A stretch of DNA of 64,000 bases, taken from positions 340,264-404,263 of the forward strand of contig WYDT01000007.1 in NCBI GenBank assembly GCA_013122435.1, in the 5' to 3' direction. The DNA comes from Chloroflexi bacterium AL-N1. Its GTDB lineage: Bacteria; Chloroflexota; Chloroflexia; Chloroflexales; Roseiflexaceae. The notes below the pieces were generated by a model, which was given only the letters and a program-made list of their open reading frames with translations, ran no database searches and had not been told where the DNA came from. Below, piece by piece: positions 43,358-52,605 of this stretch (its first letter is position 1; the number at the start of each line of letters is the position of its first letter). The translations under genes and the position numbers were made by a program.

Positions 43358-44047
43358 CTAGCTAAGTCCAGCTACTACAAATGTCCCAATACCCAGAGCA
43401 ATACGCTGTGCAACATTTGTACGTCGTTGCATCATTTTATGAAACGACTCAGTATCGTTTAAGTGCGGGAATGGTTTACCTACAGGTACCGGGACATCCA
43501 GAAATTGACATAATGGTTCCCAGCCCTGTTTGATATCGTAGACAAGGAGGCGATCCGCTGGAACCGTTTGTTTAACGGTTGCAACATGCTGATTAAACAC
43601 ATCAATGGCATACTGGCGATCTTCAAACTGATGGTCAAAGGTGTGTTCCCAGATAATGCGGCGCACCAGACGTCGCGTGTGGCGCATGTTCGGAATAAAT
43701 CACACCCTCCACTCCATTTTCTTGGTTTGACTATAGCTATAGATTGTGTGGAATATACTGGTATACCAGCGTTCGGGATCACGTATTTTGGCATTGGGAT
43801 AGAGATGCATCAGTTCTTCATAGAAAGTACATCCAGGCCAATCAACTGTCGCTTGATAACCATCGAACAAAGCCTGCCAATCCACACTTTTGCCATCTAA
43901 TGCCTGCTCCCAAATCAAAGCGTCTTTGGAATTTGCCATCACATCAAACATGTGATAACACTTAGCAAAACCCAATGCCTCCAAAGCTGTTTTGAGTGAT
44001 GTAGTACCCGTGCGGCCAAACCCTGCACCAATCACGTGTATTGACAT
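43358..44047 (-). pseudogene. Sulfotransferase-family pseudogene
   Basis: This is a paralogue of the intact gene at 44139-44861: MSIHVIGAGFGRTGTTSLKT, the same HM..V/D..W pattern, then YPNAK-IRDPERWYTS. In the intact copy that stretch reads AAKVILSVRNPERWYTS, so about five residues of the sulfonucleotide-binding strand are deleted here. An in-frame TGA at 43700 follows KKMEWRV, and the same frame resumes (RRIIWEHTFDHQFEDRQYAI, WEPLCQFLDVPVPVG). The lesions are independent of homopolymers, so the decay is real. Confidence 0.85.
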
Positions 44048-44138
44048 AATAGAATCCTGTTGACTATACTAGTGCCAGTGAACGTAAAGTCTATTGATAA
44101 GTGCGGTGGTTTCAAATGTATGGTCTCCGTACAAAGGT

Positions 44139-44861
44139 TTAGTTCGTCCGTCGATAGAGTTTTTGAAGCCCCCAGACTAATCCCACCAACGCCACTGCTC
44201 CCATACCCACAACGATGCGTTGTGCTGTAGCCACGCGTTGTTGTATCATCTTTTGCATAGATTTTGTATCATTCAAATGTGGGAAGGGTGTATCGATGGG
44301 AATTGGCACCTCAAGAAATTGACATAATGGCTCCCAACCCTGTTTGACATCGTAGACCAGTAGCCGCTTTGCTGGAACAGTTCGTTTGACGGTTGCAATA
44401 TGTTGATTAAAAATATCAATCGCATATTGTTGATTTTCAAATTGACCATGGAAAGTGTGTTCCCAGATAAGTCGGTTACTCATCTGCATTATGTGTCGTG
44501 CGTTAGGAATAAACTGCATAGTACGGTTTTGACTAAATCTATAAATTGTTTGAAAGGTACTCGTATACCAGCGTTCGGGATTCCGCACACTCAGGATGAC
44601 TTTCGCAGCAGGATAGTGGTGCATGAGTTCCTGGTAGAAGGTGCATCCTGGCCAATCAACCGTGGCTTGATAGCCCTGAAACAGGGTATTCCAATCGACT
44701 GCCTTGCCTTCCATTGCTTCTTTCCAAATGCGTACGTGGTTAGGGTTCTGAATGACTTCTACCATATGATAGCACTTAGCAAAGCCCAATTCTTCCAGCG
44801 CGGCTTTGAGCGAGAGGGTGCCGGTGCGCCCAAACCCAGCACCAATCACGTGTATTGACAT
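44139..44861 (-). CDS. Sulfotransferase-family protein (Sulfotransfer_4) with C-terminal helix
   Basis: 240 residues. The PAPS 5'-sulfate-binding loop is GAGFGRTGTLSLKAALEELG and the 3'-binding strand is KVILSVRNPERWYTS. RLLVYDVKQGWEPLCQFLEV and FPHLNDTKSM complete the family. The last 25 residues form one hydrophobic helix with a basic end (AVALVGLVWGLQKLYRR), a likely membrane anchor. The family transfers sulfate from PAPS; the acceptor is unknown. It is the left-over working copy of a tandem duplication. Confidence 0.85.
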   Translation of the reverse strand: MSIHVIGAGFGRTGTLSLKAALEELGFAKCYHMVEVIQNPNHVRIWKEAMEGKAVDWNTLFQGYQATVDWPGCTFYQELMHHYPAAKVILSVRNPERWYTSTFQTIYRFSQNRTMQFIPNARHIMQMSNRLIWEHTFHGQFENQQYAIDIFNQHIATVKRTVPAKRLLVYDVKQGWEPLCQFLEVPIPIDTPFPHLNDTKSMQKMIQQRVATAQRIVVGMGAVALVGLVWGLQKLYRRTN

Positions 44862-45284
44862 ACCTGGCTCCTGTTGCTGTAAAAGACCTCTGATCTGCGT
44901 AGCAAAATGTACTTGCTGTGTTGTGGGTTATAAGCTCAGGAGATTATGCACAGCATGTTTTGCTAAAGTTAAAGGGTTTGATTGATAAAGAAAAATGTAT
45001 TGGTTAGGATAACAGAAATTTTACACATGAGCAAAGATAGCCAATCGTGTCAGGTCGATGTTTTTTATACAAGAAGGTCGTTCATCGGGTTATACTATGC
45101 GTGTATCGATCTTGTTTACAAGCTGCGAGGCAGTAATTGATGATTACGTTAGCTGACTATCTATTCATCCTGCCATGAGATCGATTTACGTTCTTTTAAT
45201 CTGGACACCGTATGCTACCTGTATATTTGGTAAACTATGTCTTGCTTTTTTTTATCATATTCAATAGTTGAGAGAGCACTTTCT
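44862..45284. other. Intergenic stretch, no gene seen
   Basis: About 420 bases between divergent genes, AT-rich. No coding frame, hairpin or repeat that I can support. It must hold the promoters of the sulfotransferase (reverse) and acyltransferase (forward). Confidence 0.35.
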
Positions 45285-46466
45285 ATGTCTGGCACGGTCA
45301 AAAAGCGTCTCAATTTTGTCGATGTAGCACGTTCATTTGCCATCTTCCTGGCGATCTTCTCGCATGCAATGATTGATTTTGGTGGATGGGATTTGCTTTC
45401 TTCTGATCAAGTGTTGATACGCGTGATCTCTCGTTCTGCCACACCGCTGTTCATTTTTATGTTTGGTATGATGCTGGAACTGGTGTACTTCAAACGTTAT
45501 GAACAGCAAGGGTTGCAACCTATTACCCAACGGCTGGTTAAACGGAGTCTCCAGTGTTTTATCGGTTACCAATTAACCGTTCTGGCTGGCCTGATTGGTG
45601 GTTCCCTTACCCCGATGCACGCTGCGGGGGCGGCATTATTTCTCGCCGACGCACACTTTGGGAATATTCTGCGCTTTTATAGTATCGCGCTGTTGCTAGC
45701 CATTCCATTATTGATGTTCCGTCAGCGATATAAGTCGTTAGGGATGATTGGGCTATTGGGAGGTATCTGGATCACCTACCCTATCTTAACAGCCCTTAAT
45801 ATTAGGGATTTGAGTATGTTTTCGGGCTTAGGTGGCGTGCTCTTTGGTATTGTTGGTAACCACCACGGCCCAAGTGTGCTGTATGGGTTTACATTCTTGA
45901 TCGTGGGCATGCTGGTAGCATCGAGTCTGGCCAACTGGCGTGAACAAGGTCTGGGGGCATTTTACCAGACTGCTACCATGGTGCTTGGTCTATGTGGTGC
46001 CATTATTGTCGGGTTAGTTGTTTCGTCTTCTGCATCTGAGGTCGCTCAGAACTTCGTCACGATGGAAGCCTATCGCGCACAGAATCATCCTGGTTACTAC
46101 GCCATTGGCCTGTTTTTGTGTATGTGTATTCTCATCCTGCTGTCGTTACTCGTTCCGTTGCATCATAGTCTTCCAGGATGGAGTGCGGTGCCAATGGAAT
46201 TTGGTCGGTCGTCGCTCACAGCCTACACACTGGGCAATGTCGTTCTTAATCTGACACCGGCGTTTGTGGTGGGGACAACTGCTGCGATGGCTATTGGGAT
46301 ATCTATCGGTTATCTATTGATACTGTTAGTTTTGTTACATGCCTACAACACTGGGTTGGAGCGTGTAAAACCACAATTCCACAACTACATGCTCAAGTTT
46401 ACACAAGCGCCACGTGATCACCCTCCTTCCACAGCGGTGCGTGTTGTACGATATCTGCTAAGCTAA
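45285..46466 (+). CDS. Membrane acyltransferase-like protein (OpgC/HGSNAT class)
   Basis: About 393 residues and ten or more transmembrane helices. LNFVDVARSFAIFLAIFSHA is the helix-1 signature of acyltransferase-3/OpgC/HGSNAT-type proteins, with SRSATPLFIFMFGMMLEL next. A conserved region follows near GRSSLTAYTLGNVVLNL. I use the ATG before SGTVKKR; an upstream in-frame start is poor. It is probably O-acetylation of a glycan in the envelope, but the substrate is not shown by sequence. The C-terminus is basic and cytosolic. Confidence 0.7.
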   Translation: MSGTVKKRLNFVDVARSFAIFLAIFSHAMIDFGGWDLLSSDQVLIRVISRSATPLFIFMFGMMLELVYFKRYEQQGLQPITQRLVKRSLQCFIGYQLTVLAGLIGGSLTPMHAAGAALFLADAHFGNILRFYSIALLLAIPLLMFRQRYKSLGMIGLLGGIWITYPILTALNIRDLSMFSGLGGVLFGIVGNHHGPSVLYGFTFLIVGMLVASSLANWREQGLGAFYQTATMVLGLCGAIIVGLVVSSSASEVAQNFVTMEAYRAQNHPGYYAIGLFLCMCILILLSLLVPLHHSLPGWSAVPMEFGRSSLTAYTLGNVVLNLTPAFVVGTTAAMAIGISIGYLLILLVLLHAYNTGLERVKPQFHNYMLKFTQAPRDHPPSTAVRVVRYLLS

Positions 46467-46575
46467 CATGTTCGTTTCTACAAGAGCAGTCTCCTCTACA
46501 TAACTATTGTAAAAGATGAAAAAGGAGTGTACAAAATATAGTGTGCACTCCCAGTAGCATCTGTGTAAAGCATCT

Positions 46576-46821
46576 TTAGCAATAGGGCGATTGTTGTGTA
46601 TCAGTCCAAGGAGTCTCGTCATACCGATATGCGGTCATAATGTCCATACTGTTGCCTTCGATCCACCATCGGAGCGCTTCTGCTGCGGCACCGCGAATAA
46701 TAATTTTGCGTTCTCCACAGAATACAATAGCGTTTGGTGCTCGCACACTTTCACTATCAAATTGAATACTTACACCTTCCAGATCAAATACTTCGTTCTC
46801 GACTTTGATTAAAGTAGCCAT
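46576..46821 (-). CDS. Small soluble protein of unknown function
   Basis: 81 residues from the ATG after AAGGAAG (MATLIKVENEVFDLEGVSIQ). KIIIRGAAAEALRWWIEGNS is the most ordered part. It looks like a small conserved beta-alpha protein with a hydrophobic strand (NAIVFCGERKIIIR). No family recognised. Monocistronic. Confidence 0.5.
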   Translation of the reverse strand: MATLIKVENEVFDLEGVSIQFDSESVRAPNAIVFCGERKIIIRGAAAEALRWWIEGNSMDIMTAYRYDETPWTDTQQSPYC

Positions 46822-47431
46822 GCATGCTTCCTTTTTTTTGCGACTAATAGTTGATGTTGTTATTCCAGGCAAATGTTTTCGATGATAGTGTTGTGTCTGG
46901 GGTAGATATAGTTACATGTACCCATTTGTAGTACACGTTCATATCCAGGGTGCGGATACTACGAAGATATCGCCCCAGTCCAGCAGATGTGTATCAATTT
47001 TATGCTTTGTATTGAAGAGCTATCGTATGTTTTTAGTCAAGCCCTCTTGTGCTGACTCTCTTGATGAAACCTAGTACGTTATGGGAAGATAGTACCATTA
47101 AGAAACAAGCTGTGTCTATGGTGTAATGCTCAATCGGCGTGCAAGTGTATTTTGGGAAGATGAGTATACGATGAGAGTTGCATAGAGAGCTTTCTAATGC
47201 CGTAAAACTCTGGTGAGGCTATCGTTGGTATGAGTTGCATGATATGCCAAAAGAGATTCCGCTTTGTGCCAATCTTATCAGAATGGTTTGCTTGTATGCC
47301 ATATGCACTGTGTTGTCTGTTCTTTTTTTCTAAACACATCTGGGCATTACTATGGCATGTCTAGGTTGGCTATTGTACATATATATCATCTGGCACATTG
47401 CTCATCTGGTACGACTTTTGGCATAGTTCTA
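46822..47431. other. Long intergenic stretch, no gene seen
   Basis: About 610 bases with only short unlikely frames and no recognisable protein, repeat or hairpin. Two reverse-strand genes flank it. It may be decayed DNA. Confidence 0.35.
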
Positions 47432-48411
47432 TCACAGCACTTCAGGATTAACAGCATTAGGGACAGCTTGCCTGGTTAGCGCTGCCACCAGATTTGTTGC
47501 TGCTACGGTCGCCATACGTGTGCGGGTGGCAACGGTGGCGCTGCCGATGTGTGGTACGGCGATCACATTTGGGAGGCTCAGGAGTGGGTGGTCTGCACGG
47601 ATCGGCTCCTGTTCAAAGACATTGAGCCCTGCAACCCATGGGCGTCCATGTTGGAGTGCGTCGTACAGCTCCATTTCTTTGACCATAGGCCCTCGTGCCG
47701 CATTGATGAACGGTGCGGTGGGCTTCATCAATGCAAACTCGCGTGCACCGAACATACCTCGTGTGCTATCCGTGAGCGGTACTAATGTGACGACGATATC
47801 GGCTTCCGTGAGCAATGTGTCAAGGTCTTGGCAGTAGGTTGCGCCTATTTGTGCTTCAAGCGCTGGTACTGGTCGACGATTGTAATAGATAATCGACATG
47901 TTAAAGCCAGTTGCTCGCTGTGCTACTGCTGCACCAATACGTCCTGCACCGACAATGCCTAATGTGGCTCCAAAGACATCCTGCCCTACCATGAACATTG
48001 GAGACCAGGTCTTCCAGTCATCGGCTTCAATCGTCTTTTGCCCCTCGACGATGCGTCGGGCGGTTGCCAGGATGAGTGCCCATACCAGATCCGCCGTTGT
48101 TTCTGTTAACACATCTGGGGTATTAGTCAGCAGAACATTATGTTCTATGAGCACAGGCACATCGACGTTATCATAACCAACGGCCATGTTGTCGACGACT
48201 TTGCACTGTGGAGCGGCAGCAAGGAACTCTGTATCTACCTTTTCCGTCAACATAGTCATACCCCATCAACATCGACAATCGAGCGTAGCAGAACATCGTG
48301 TGGGACCGGAGTTGCTTCGTCTTCCCACATGGTGTAGTCACAATGGGCGGCGATAATGTCAAGAGCAGCCTGCGGGATTTTGTGGGTGATGTAGACCGTG
48401 GGTTTGGGCAT
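47432..48411 (-). pseudogene. 2-hydroxyacid (glyoxylate/hydroxypyruvate) dehydrogenase, one-base frameshift
   Basis: ATG at 48411 opens MPKPTVYITHKIPQAALDII. The frame breaks near 48258 after VPHDVLLRSIVDVDG, where GGGG would have to be five G. It then continues as EKVDTEFLAAAPQCKVVDNM with the NAD-binding GIVGAGRIGAAVAQRATGF, catalytic Arg in NAARGPM, Glu in FEQEPIRADHPL and His in AVPHIGSAT. All catalytic residues are intact and the joined length of about 325 residues is normal. An assembly error in the G run is therefore quite possible; if so, this is a working GhrB/GyaR-type enzyme. Confidence 0.88.
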
Positions 48412-48574
48412 AAGTATATTCCTTCCACATTATGCTTTTTGAGTATTTGAAGATAGTTATAGTACGCAATACCATTTGTATCAAGCGTAGCACATGTCTT
48501 CCTCGCAACATCCACGCGTTTCTTTTTTCAGTATCATCAATGCAGGGACTCATCCATAGTCAAAAGGAAACGAT

Positions 48575-49480
48575 ATGCGTATACTACGACGGATTCTAAT
48601 CTGGGGTGTTAGTGGTATTGTTGGTCTTATTCTTATACTTGCTCTATCTATTCCCATCGATGCATTGCTCGGTGGCGGACGTGTAGATGCTCTCACGAAT
48701 ACTCGTGTCTCCAACGACAACGGCCCTGAAATAGCCGCCTATGTCGCACGGCCAGAGACGCCCGGCCCCCATCCTGCGGTTATTATGATCCATGAGTGGT
48801 GGGGGCTCAAAGCAGAAATTACCGAAAAGGCCAACGCGCTGGCACAGGAAGGATATGTTGTTATTGCTCCCGACACGTTTCGTGGCAATAGCACCAGTTG
48901 GATTCCACGGGCCATCTATCAGGTAAGCTCGATCCCACCAGAACAGGTGAACAGTGATCTTGACGCAGTATTTACATGGCTGGCATCTCAGCCGGATGTA
49001 CAGGCTGATCGTATTGCAGTAATGGGTTTTTGCTATGGTGGCCGCACTTCGCTTCTCTATAGTTTGCACAATAATCAGATCGCAGCGACGGGCATTTTTT
49101 ATGGCATGGCAACTGTCACACCCGCAGAATTAGCTACGTTGCCCGGTCCCGTGTTGGGTATTTTTGGAGGATCAGATACATCCATTCCTATAGAAGAAGT
49201 TCGTGCACTTGAAGAAGGACTGCGTCAAGCGAGCATACCGCATCAGATCAGCATCTATGATGGGCAACCACATGCGTTTGTAACCAGTATCGAGGCTATT
49301 GGTGAAACTGGACCACAGCAGGATGCGTGGAACGAACTCCTTGGGTTTCTCCGTCAGACGTTGCAGGAAGCAGATACATCATTTGTTCCTTCAGGCAACC
49401 AACACTCACCACAGGATGCCTTTGCTGATGCCACCACGCTGGTGGGACTGGCACATCACCGTTTTGTGTGCGGCTGGTGA
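48575..49480 (+). CDS. Membrane-anchored dienelactone hydrolase-family protein
   Basis: 301 residues with an N-terminal anchor helix (ILIWGVSGIVGLILILALSI). The DLH domain has PHPAVIMIHEWWGLKAEITE, the Cys nucleophile in MGFCYGGRTSLL, the Asp in IFGGSDTSIPIEEV and the His in YDGQPHAFVTS. The C-terminus (from about 270) is an odd tail. The family hydrolyses dienelactones or other esters; here it faces the outside of the membrane. A terminator follows. Confidence 0.88.
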   Translation: MRILRRILIWGVSGIVGLILILALSIPIDALLGGGRVDALTNTRVSNDNGPEIAAYVARPETPGPHPAVIMIHEWWGLKAEITEKANALAQEGYVVIAPDTFRGNSTSWIPRAIYQVSSIPPEQVNSDLDAVFTWLASQPDVQADRIAVMGFCYGGRTSLLYSLHNNQIAATGIFYGMATVTPAELATLPGPVLGIFGGSDTSIPIEEVRALEEGLRQASIPHQISIYDGQPHAFVTSIEAIGETGPQQDAWNELLGFLRQTLQEADTSFVPSGNQHSPQDAFADATTLVGLAHHRFVCGW

Positions 49481-49495
49481 ATGCATTCTCTGTGT

Positions 49496-49536
49496 AAAGG
49501 TCGCATTGTTTCGAGGAATGCAGACCTTTGCTTTTT
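49496..49536 (+). terminator. Rho-independent terminator
   Basis: AAAGGTC-GCATT pairs with AATGC-A-GACCTTT, followed by GCTTTTT. It lies 16 bases after the hydrolase stop. Confidence 0.7.
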
Positions 49537-49655
49537 GGCGTACCTTTGGTCACACTTTGTCTGTTTGAAGCCGTTACATGGCTGTGACGTGTGCGGTATA
49601 TAGATGGATTCATTTACTTTCTTTCAGTCATATGCGTACCAGGGAGTACCTCGCC

Positions 49656-49820
49656 ATGCATTCACCACGTTCGTCTTATCCTCGTCATTTACATGCCCGA
49701 TATAACCATACACGTTTCTACGTCTGGCTAATGGTTTTGATCCTGTTGAAACTGTTACTGCTTCTGAGTGATGTCAATCTCTTTGCAGTGATACTTGGAC
49801 GTTTTTCCTGGGTCATGTAG
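49656..49820 (+). CDS. Small membrane protein (54 aa), unknown
   Basis: The ATG is preceded by GGGAG at a good distance. The N-terminus is basic (MHSPRSSYPRHLHARYNHTR), followed by one hydrophobic helix (VWLMVLILLKLLLLLSDVNL) and a short end. It is a plausible single-span protein, but its reality rests only on RBS and composition. Confidence 0.4.
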   Translation: MHSPRSSYPRHLHARYNHTRFYVWLMVLILLKLLLLLSDVNLFAVILGRFSWVM

Positions 49821-49867
49821 TTAGCCTATTGCGTGATAAGTAGCCAGAACTATCGTTTGGTTCTACA

Positions 49868-50438
49868 ATGGTTGAGGGTGTTTTGCGTCGATTATCAAGC
49901 AACTTTATGGGTATCATCAGGTCAAGTTTTTGACCCCTTTTGAGAATGTGTGCTGGGCGATACTCACTCAGCGTACTCCTATTGCTGCTGCATTGCAGAT
50001 GAAACAGGCATTGACTACTGTGAGAATGTACTTGAAGTAGATGGTGTTTTTTATAAAGCATTCCCGGTCCCCGATCAAATGGCTGCTCTTGCACCCAAAC
50101 AGGTAGAATTACTTATTGGTAATAAACGCAAAGCATACTATCTGCATGCGGCTGCTCAGGAGTTTGGTACGGTCGATGAAGAATGGCTTCGGACAGCGCC
50201 CTATACCGAGGTTGAGGCTTGGTTATGTTCGATCAACGGTGTTGGTGCGTGGTCAGCGGCCTTCGTATTGTTGCGGGGCTTAGGTCGTATGGCGCATATT
50301 CCTCCTGGCGAAAAAGCGCTGCTCCAGGCAGTTCGTACGCACTATGGCGATCACCTGAAGCAACACGATATCCCACATATTGCAGAGCAGTACGGTCCGT
50401 GGCAGGGCTACTGGGCGCATTATCTGCGAGTTGTTTGA
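49868..50438 (+). pseudogene. AlkA/HhH-GPD DNA glycosylase remnant
   Basis: Pieces of a 3-methyladenine DNA glycosylase 2 family protein lie in three frames: VLRRLSSNF, then VKFLTPFENVCWAILTQRTP, then the long last frame GIDYCENVLEVDGVFYKAFP, KRKAYYLHAAAQEFGTVDEE and the helix-hairpin-helix INGVGAWSAAFVLLRGLGR. The first about 80-100 residues of a normal protein are missing and the catalytic Asp region is altered (MAHIPPGEKALLQAV). It has two frameshifts and a 5' truncation, so it is a pseudogene. Confidence 0.75.
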
Positions 50439-50508
50439 TAGAGTAGTTAGGGCAATGCTGTGTGTTATACTAGCTTTTTAGGATTATCACTCGTACAGAA
50501 CACGTCAG

Positions 50509-51113
50509 ATGACACTACCACAATTTGATGCAACCTACTTTACTGAACTCATTCGTGCCCTTGCTCAAGCCGCATTTCAAGATATTTTGAGTCAGGTTGG
50601 TGACGAGCAGGTGTATGCCTTTGGTCTGTACACAAATGGTGAAGGAAGTTACGTACTATCGATGGCTAACACAGAAGAAGCATTAGAACGTAAAGCGCTG
50701 ACATATGCTCAGGGAAACACAACACTATGTGCACTCCACCGTCAATCGCTGCGATGGTCACCCTGCGATTGGCAGTATCACGAAGAGGGTGGGGAGGCTG
50801 CTTCCGAATCGGTTGCCCAGTATTTGGAAACAGGCTGGAATGCTGATTATACCCATTACAGATTTAATGTGGAACTGGTTGAGAGGTGTTGTATTGTAGC
50901 ACTAAGACAATTACAACACGAGTATTTTTTCATGTTCCAGGAACCCAAAAACCAGTGCTGGTAAATGTGTTCAAGGGCGACCAGTCAGATGAAGAGCGCA
51001 TGGCCTTTGCACGGCAGTTGCATGAAGTAACGCTCTGTACACAATTTCAGCAGGAACTCGATCAGGGCTATGAGGTATTTCGTGCCATTGTAGCAGCTAA
51101 GCACGAGGAATAG
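50509..51113 (+). pseudogene. DUF4303-family protein, one-base frameshift
   Basis: ATG opens MTLPQFDATYFTELIRALAQ with VYAFGLYTNGEGSYVLSMAN, as in DUF4303 proteins (linked by others to toxin-immunity loci). A run of six T at about 50925 would need to be seven for the frame to continue as YFFHVPGTQKPVLVNVFKGD and ERMAFARQLHEVTLCTQFQQ. The joined length of about 200 residues is normal. It is nine bases upstream of a GNAT gene that has the same type of break. Confidence 0.65.
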
Positions 51114-51122
51114 TTATATAGA

Positions 51123-51655
51123 ATGAACATTCGAACCGCCACAATGGAAGATGCTGAAGCGATTGCCCTGCTACACGCGGAGAGTTGGCGCAGTGCTTAT
51201 CGGGGCATGTTCAAGGAAGAGTTTCTGGACAGATACGTGGTTGAGGATCGTAAAGATATCTGGCACCAACGCTTTGCTGCACCACAAAACAATCAAATTG
51301 TGCTTGTGGCTGAAGAAGATCCGGAACTTTGTGGGTTTGCATGTGCATTTGGCAATGAAGACAAAAATGGGGTATATTAATCGATAATCTGCATGTTTGC
51401 AGTGCGAGAAAGCGCCAAGGTATTGGTAAGCGTTTGCTCATCGAGATTGCGCTCTGGTCAAATCAACTCTATCCATACGCCGGACTACATCTTGGTGTAT
51501 TGGAGTCGAATATTCCCGCACGTCGGTTCTATGAATTGCTTGGAGCAACCAATCAGGAAGCACGAATTTGGGAGCCACCAGGCGGCGGTGCAGTGGTAGA
51601 TCTGCTTTATGTATGGCAAAATCTTGACGTACTGCTATCAAATCATCCAGGTTAA
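51123..51655 (+). pseudogene. GNAT acetyltransferase, one-base frameshift
   Basis: MNIRTATMEDAEAIALLHAE and WRSAYRGMFKEEFLDRYVVE are a typical GNAT start. At about 51367 a run of five A would need six to continue into LIDNLHVCSARKRQGIGKRL (the acetyl-CoA loop RKRQGIG). The end, HLGVLESNIPARRFYELLGA, is the family signature. The joined length of about 177 residues is normal. Acceptor unknown. It may be intact in the organism if the A run is misread. Confidence 0.8.
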
Positions 51656-51697
51656 AAATTCCGTCAGGTCACTTTTCAGCCGCTGTTGTTGTTTCCA

Positions 51698-52438
51698 CTA
51701 CTGTTGGCCTGCCAATGCTGCCTGCCCATCCCAAAACTCGTTTACGTAAGCATACAACGCAGCTATTGCCTCCACACAGCGCCAACTCATTCTGGCAAGT
51801 TTGCTACGTCGCTGTTCGATAGCCGCAATGGTGCGTTGTGGTTGTCCCACCTCAAGCTCATGTAGTGTTGTACGAATAGCAGGAAAGTCGTAGTTGGCGT
51901 GTCTGAGTAAAGCCACAACGTGAAGGCGATGGAGTTGTTGTTCATCATAGAGCCGGTATCTGCTGCTGTCTTCACGGATAGGATGTAATAGCCCTTGTTG
52001 TTCCCAGAAGCGTAGCGCCGAAACCTGTACGCCGACGCGGTGTGCTGCGGCACCAACACGTAAGCGCTCAGAATGAGAATGTATTTTTGCGGGCAATTGC
52101 GTTGCTAAAAGGTTGAGTGCTGCCAAAGTCTGCTCAAGCTGTAGACGCATCTTAGTAAGTTCCGCATGCCGTTCATCGATCAGTGCTAGTGCATCGGAAA
52201 GCCTACCCTGATGCACCGCCTGCATGATCTGTTGCGTCTGCTGCTTGCCATATCCGCCTATCAGGTGCCGCGCTGTTTTGAGCGCCACCAGATGCTGCCG
52301 GGTGTAGCGACGATATCCACTAGGACTACGCTCAACCGTTGGTATGAAGCCACCTGCTTCGTAGTTGCGTACTTGCTGGACGCTGATATGGACTGCCTGT
52401 GCCAGATCTTTAGTACGCAGGTAAGAGCAAACTGTCAT
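51698..52438 (-). CDS. MerR regulator with two MerR helix-turn-helix domains
   Basis: About 246 residues from MTVCSYLRTKDLAQ. The first MerR HTH and wing (RTKDLAQAVHISVQQVRNYE, GYRRYTRQHLVAL) is at 5-70. A helical linker (about 75-125) leads to a second MerR-type HTH, with RVGAAAHRVGVQVSALRFWE and YRLYDEQQLHRLHVVALLRH, at about 130-200, then a helical tail. It could bind DNA with both domains of one chain, or act as a pseudo-dimer. It is divergent from the erythromycin-esterase gene (170 bases), the usual arrangement for a regulator and its target. Confidence 0.8.
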   Translation of the reverse strand: MTVCSYLRTKDLAQAVHISVQQVRNYEAGGFIPTVERSPSGYRRYTRQHLVALKTARHLIGGYGKQQTQQIMQAVHQGRLSDALALIDERHAELTKMRLQLEQTLAALNLLATQLPAKIHSHSERLRVGAAAHRVGVQVSALRFWEQQGLLHPIREDSSRYRLYDEQQLHRLHVVALLRHANYDFPAIRTTLHELEVGQPQRTIAAIEQRRSKLARMSWRCVEAIAALYAYVNEFWDGQAALAGQQ

Positions 52439-52605
52439 GTCAAACTCGAATATGCGTGTAGCGACTTTCTGATAACTATTCATCAACAGTATAACAGGTT
52501 TGTTTGACAACCCTCCATACTTGCATCTGTGTTCTAGGATAAATTATAGCGCAGAAATGCACAGAACCTGGCATCTATGTATGAAAAACCAAGGAGGATA
52601 TTACT

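Noticed and set aside
43700..43702. In-frame TGA as selenocysteine in the sulfotransferase paralogue
   Set aside because: The position is not catalytic, the intact copy has no Cys there, and the same gene has a deletion in its cofactor-binding strand.
46591..46812. Forward-strand ORF opposite the small 46.6 kb gene
   Set aside because: The reverse frame has the RBS and a plausible globular composition; the forward frame is its shadow.
47130..47339. Reverse ORF of 69 codons in the long gap
   Set aside because: No RBS, no recognisable composition, and no family match.
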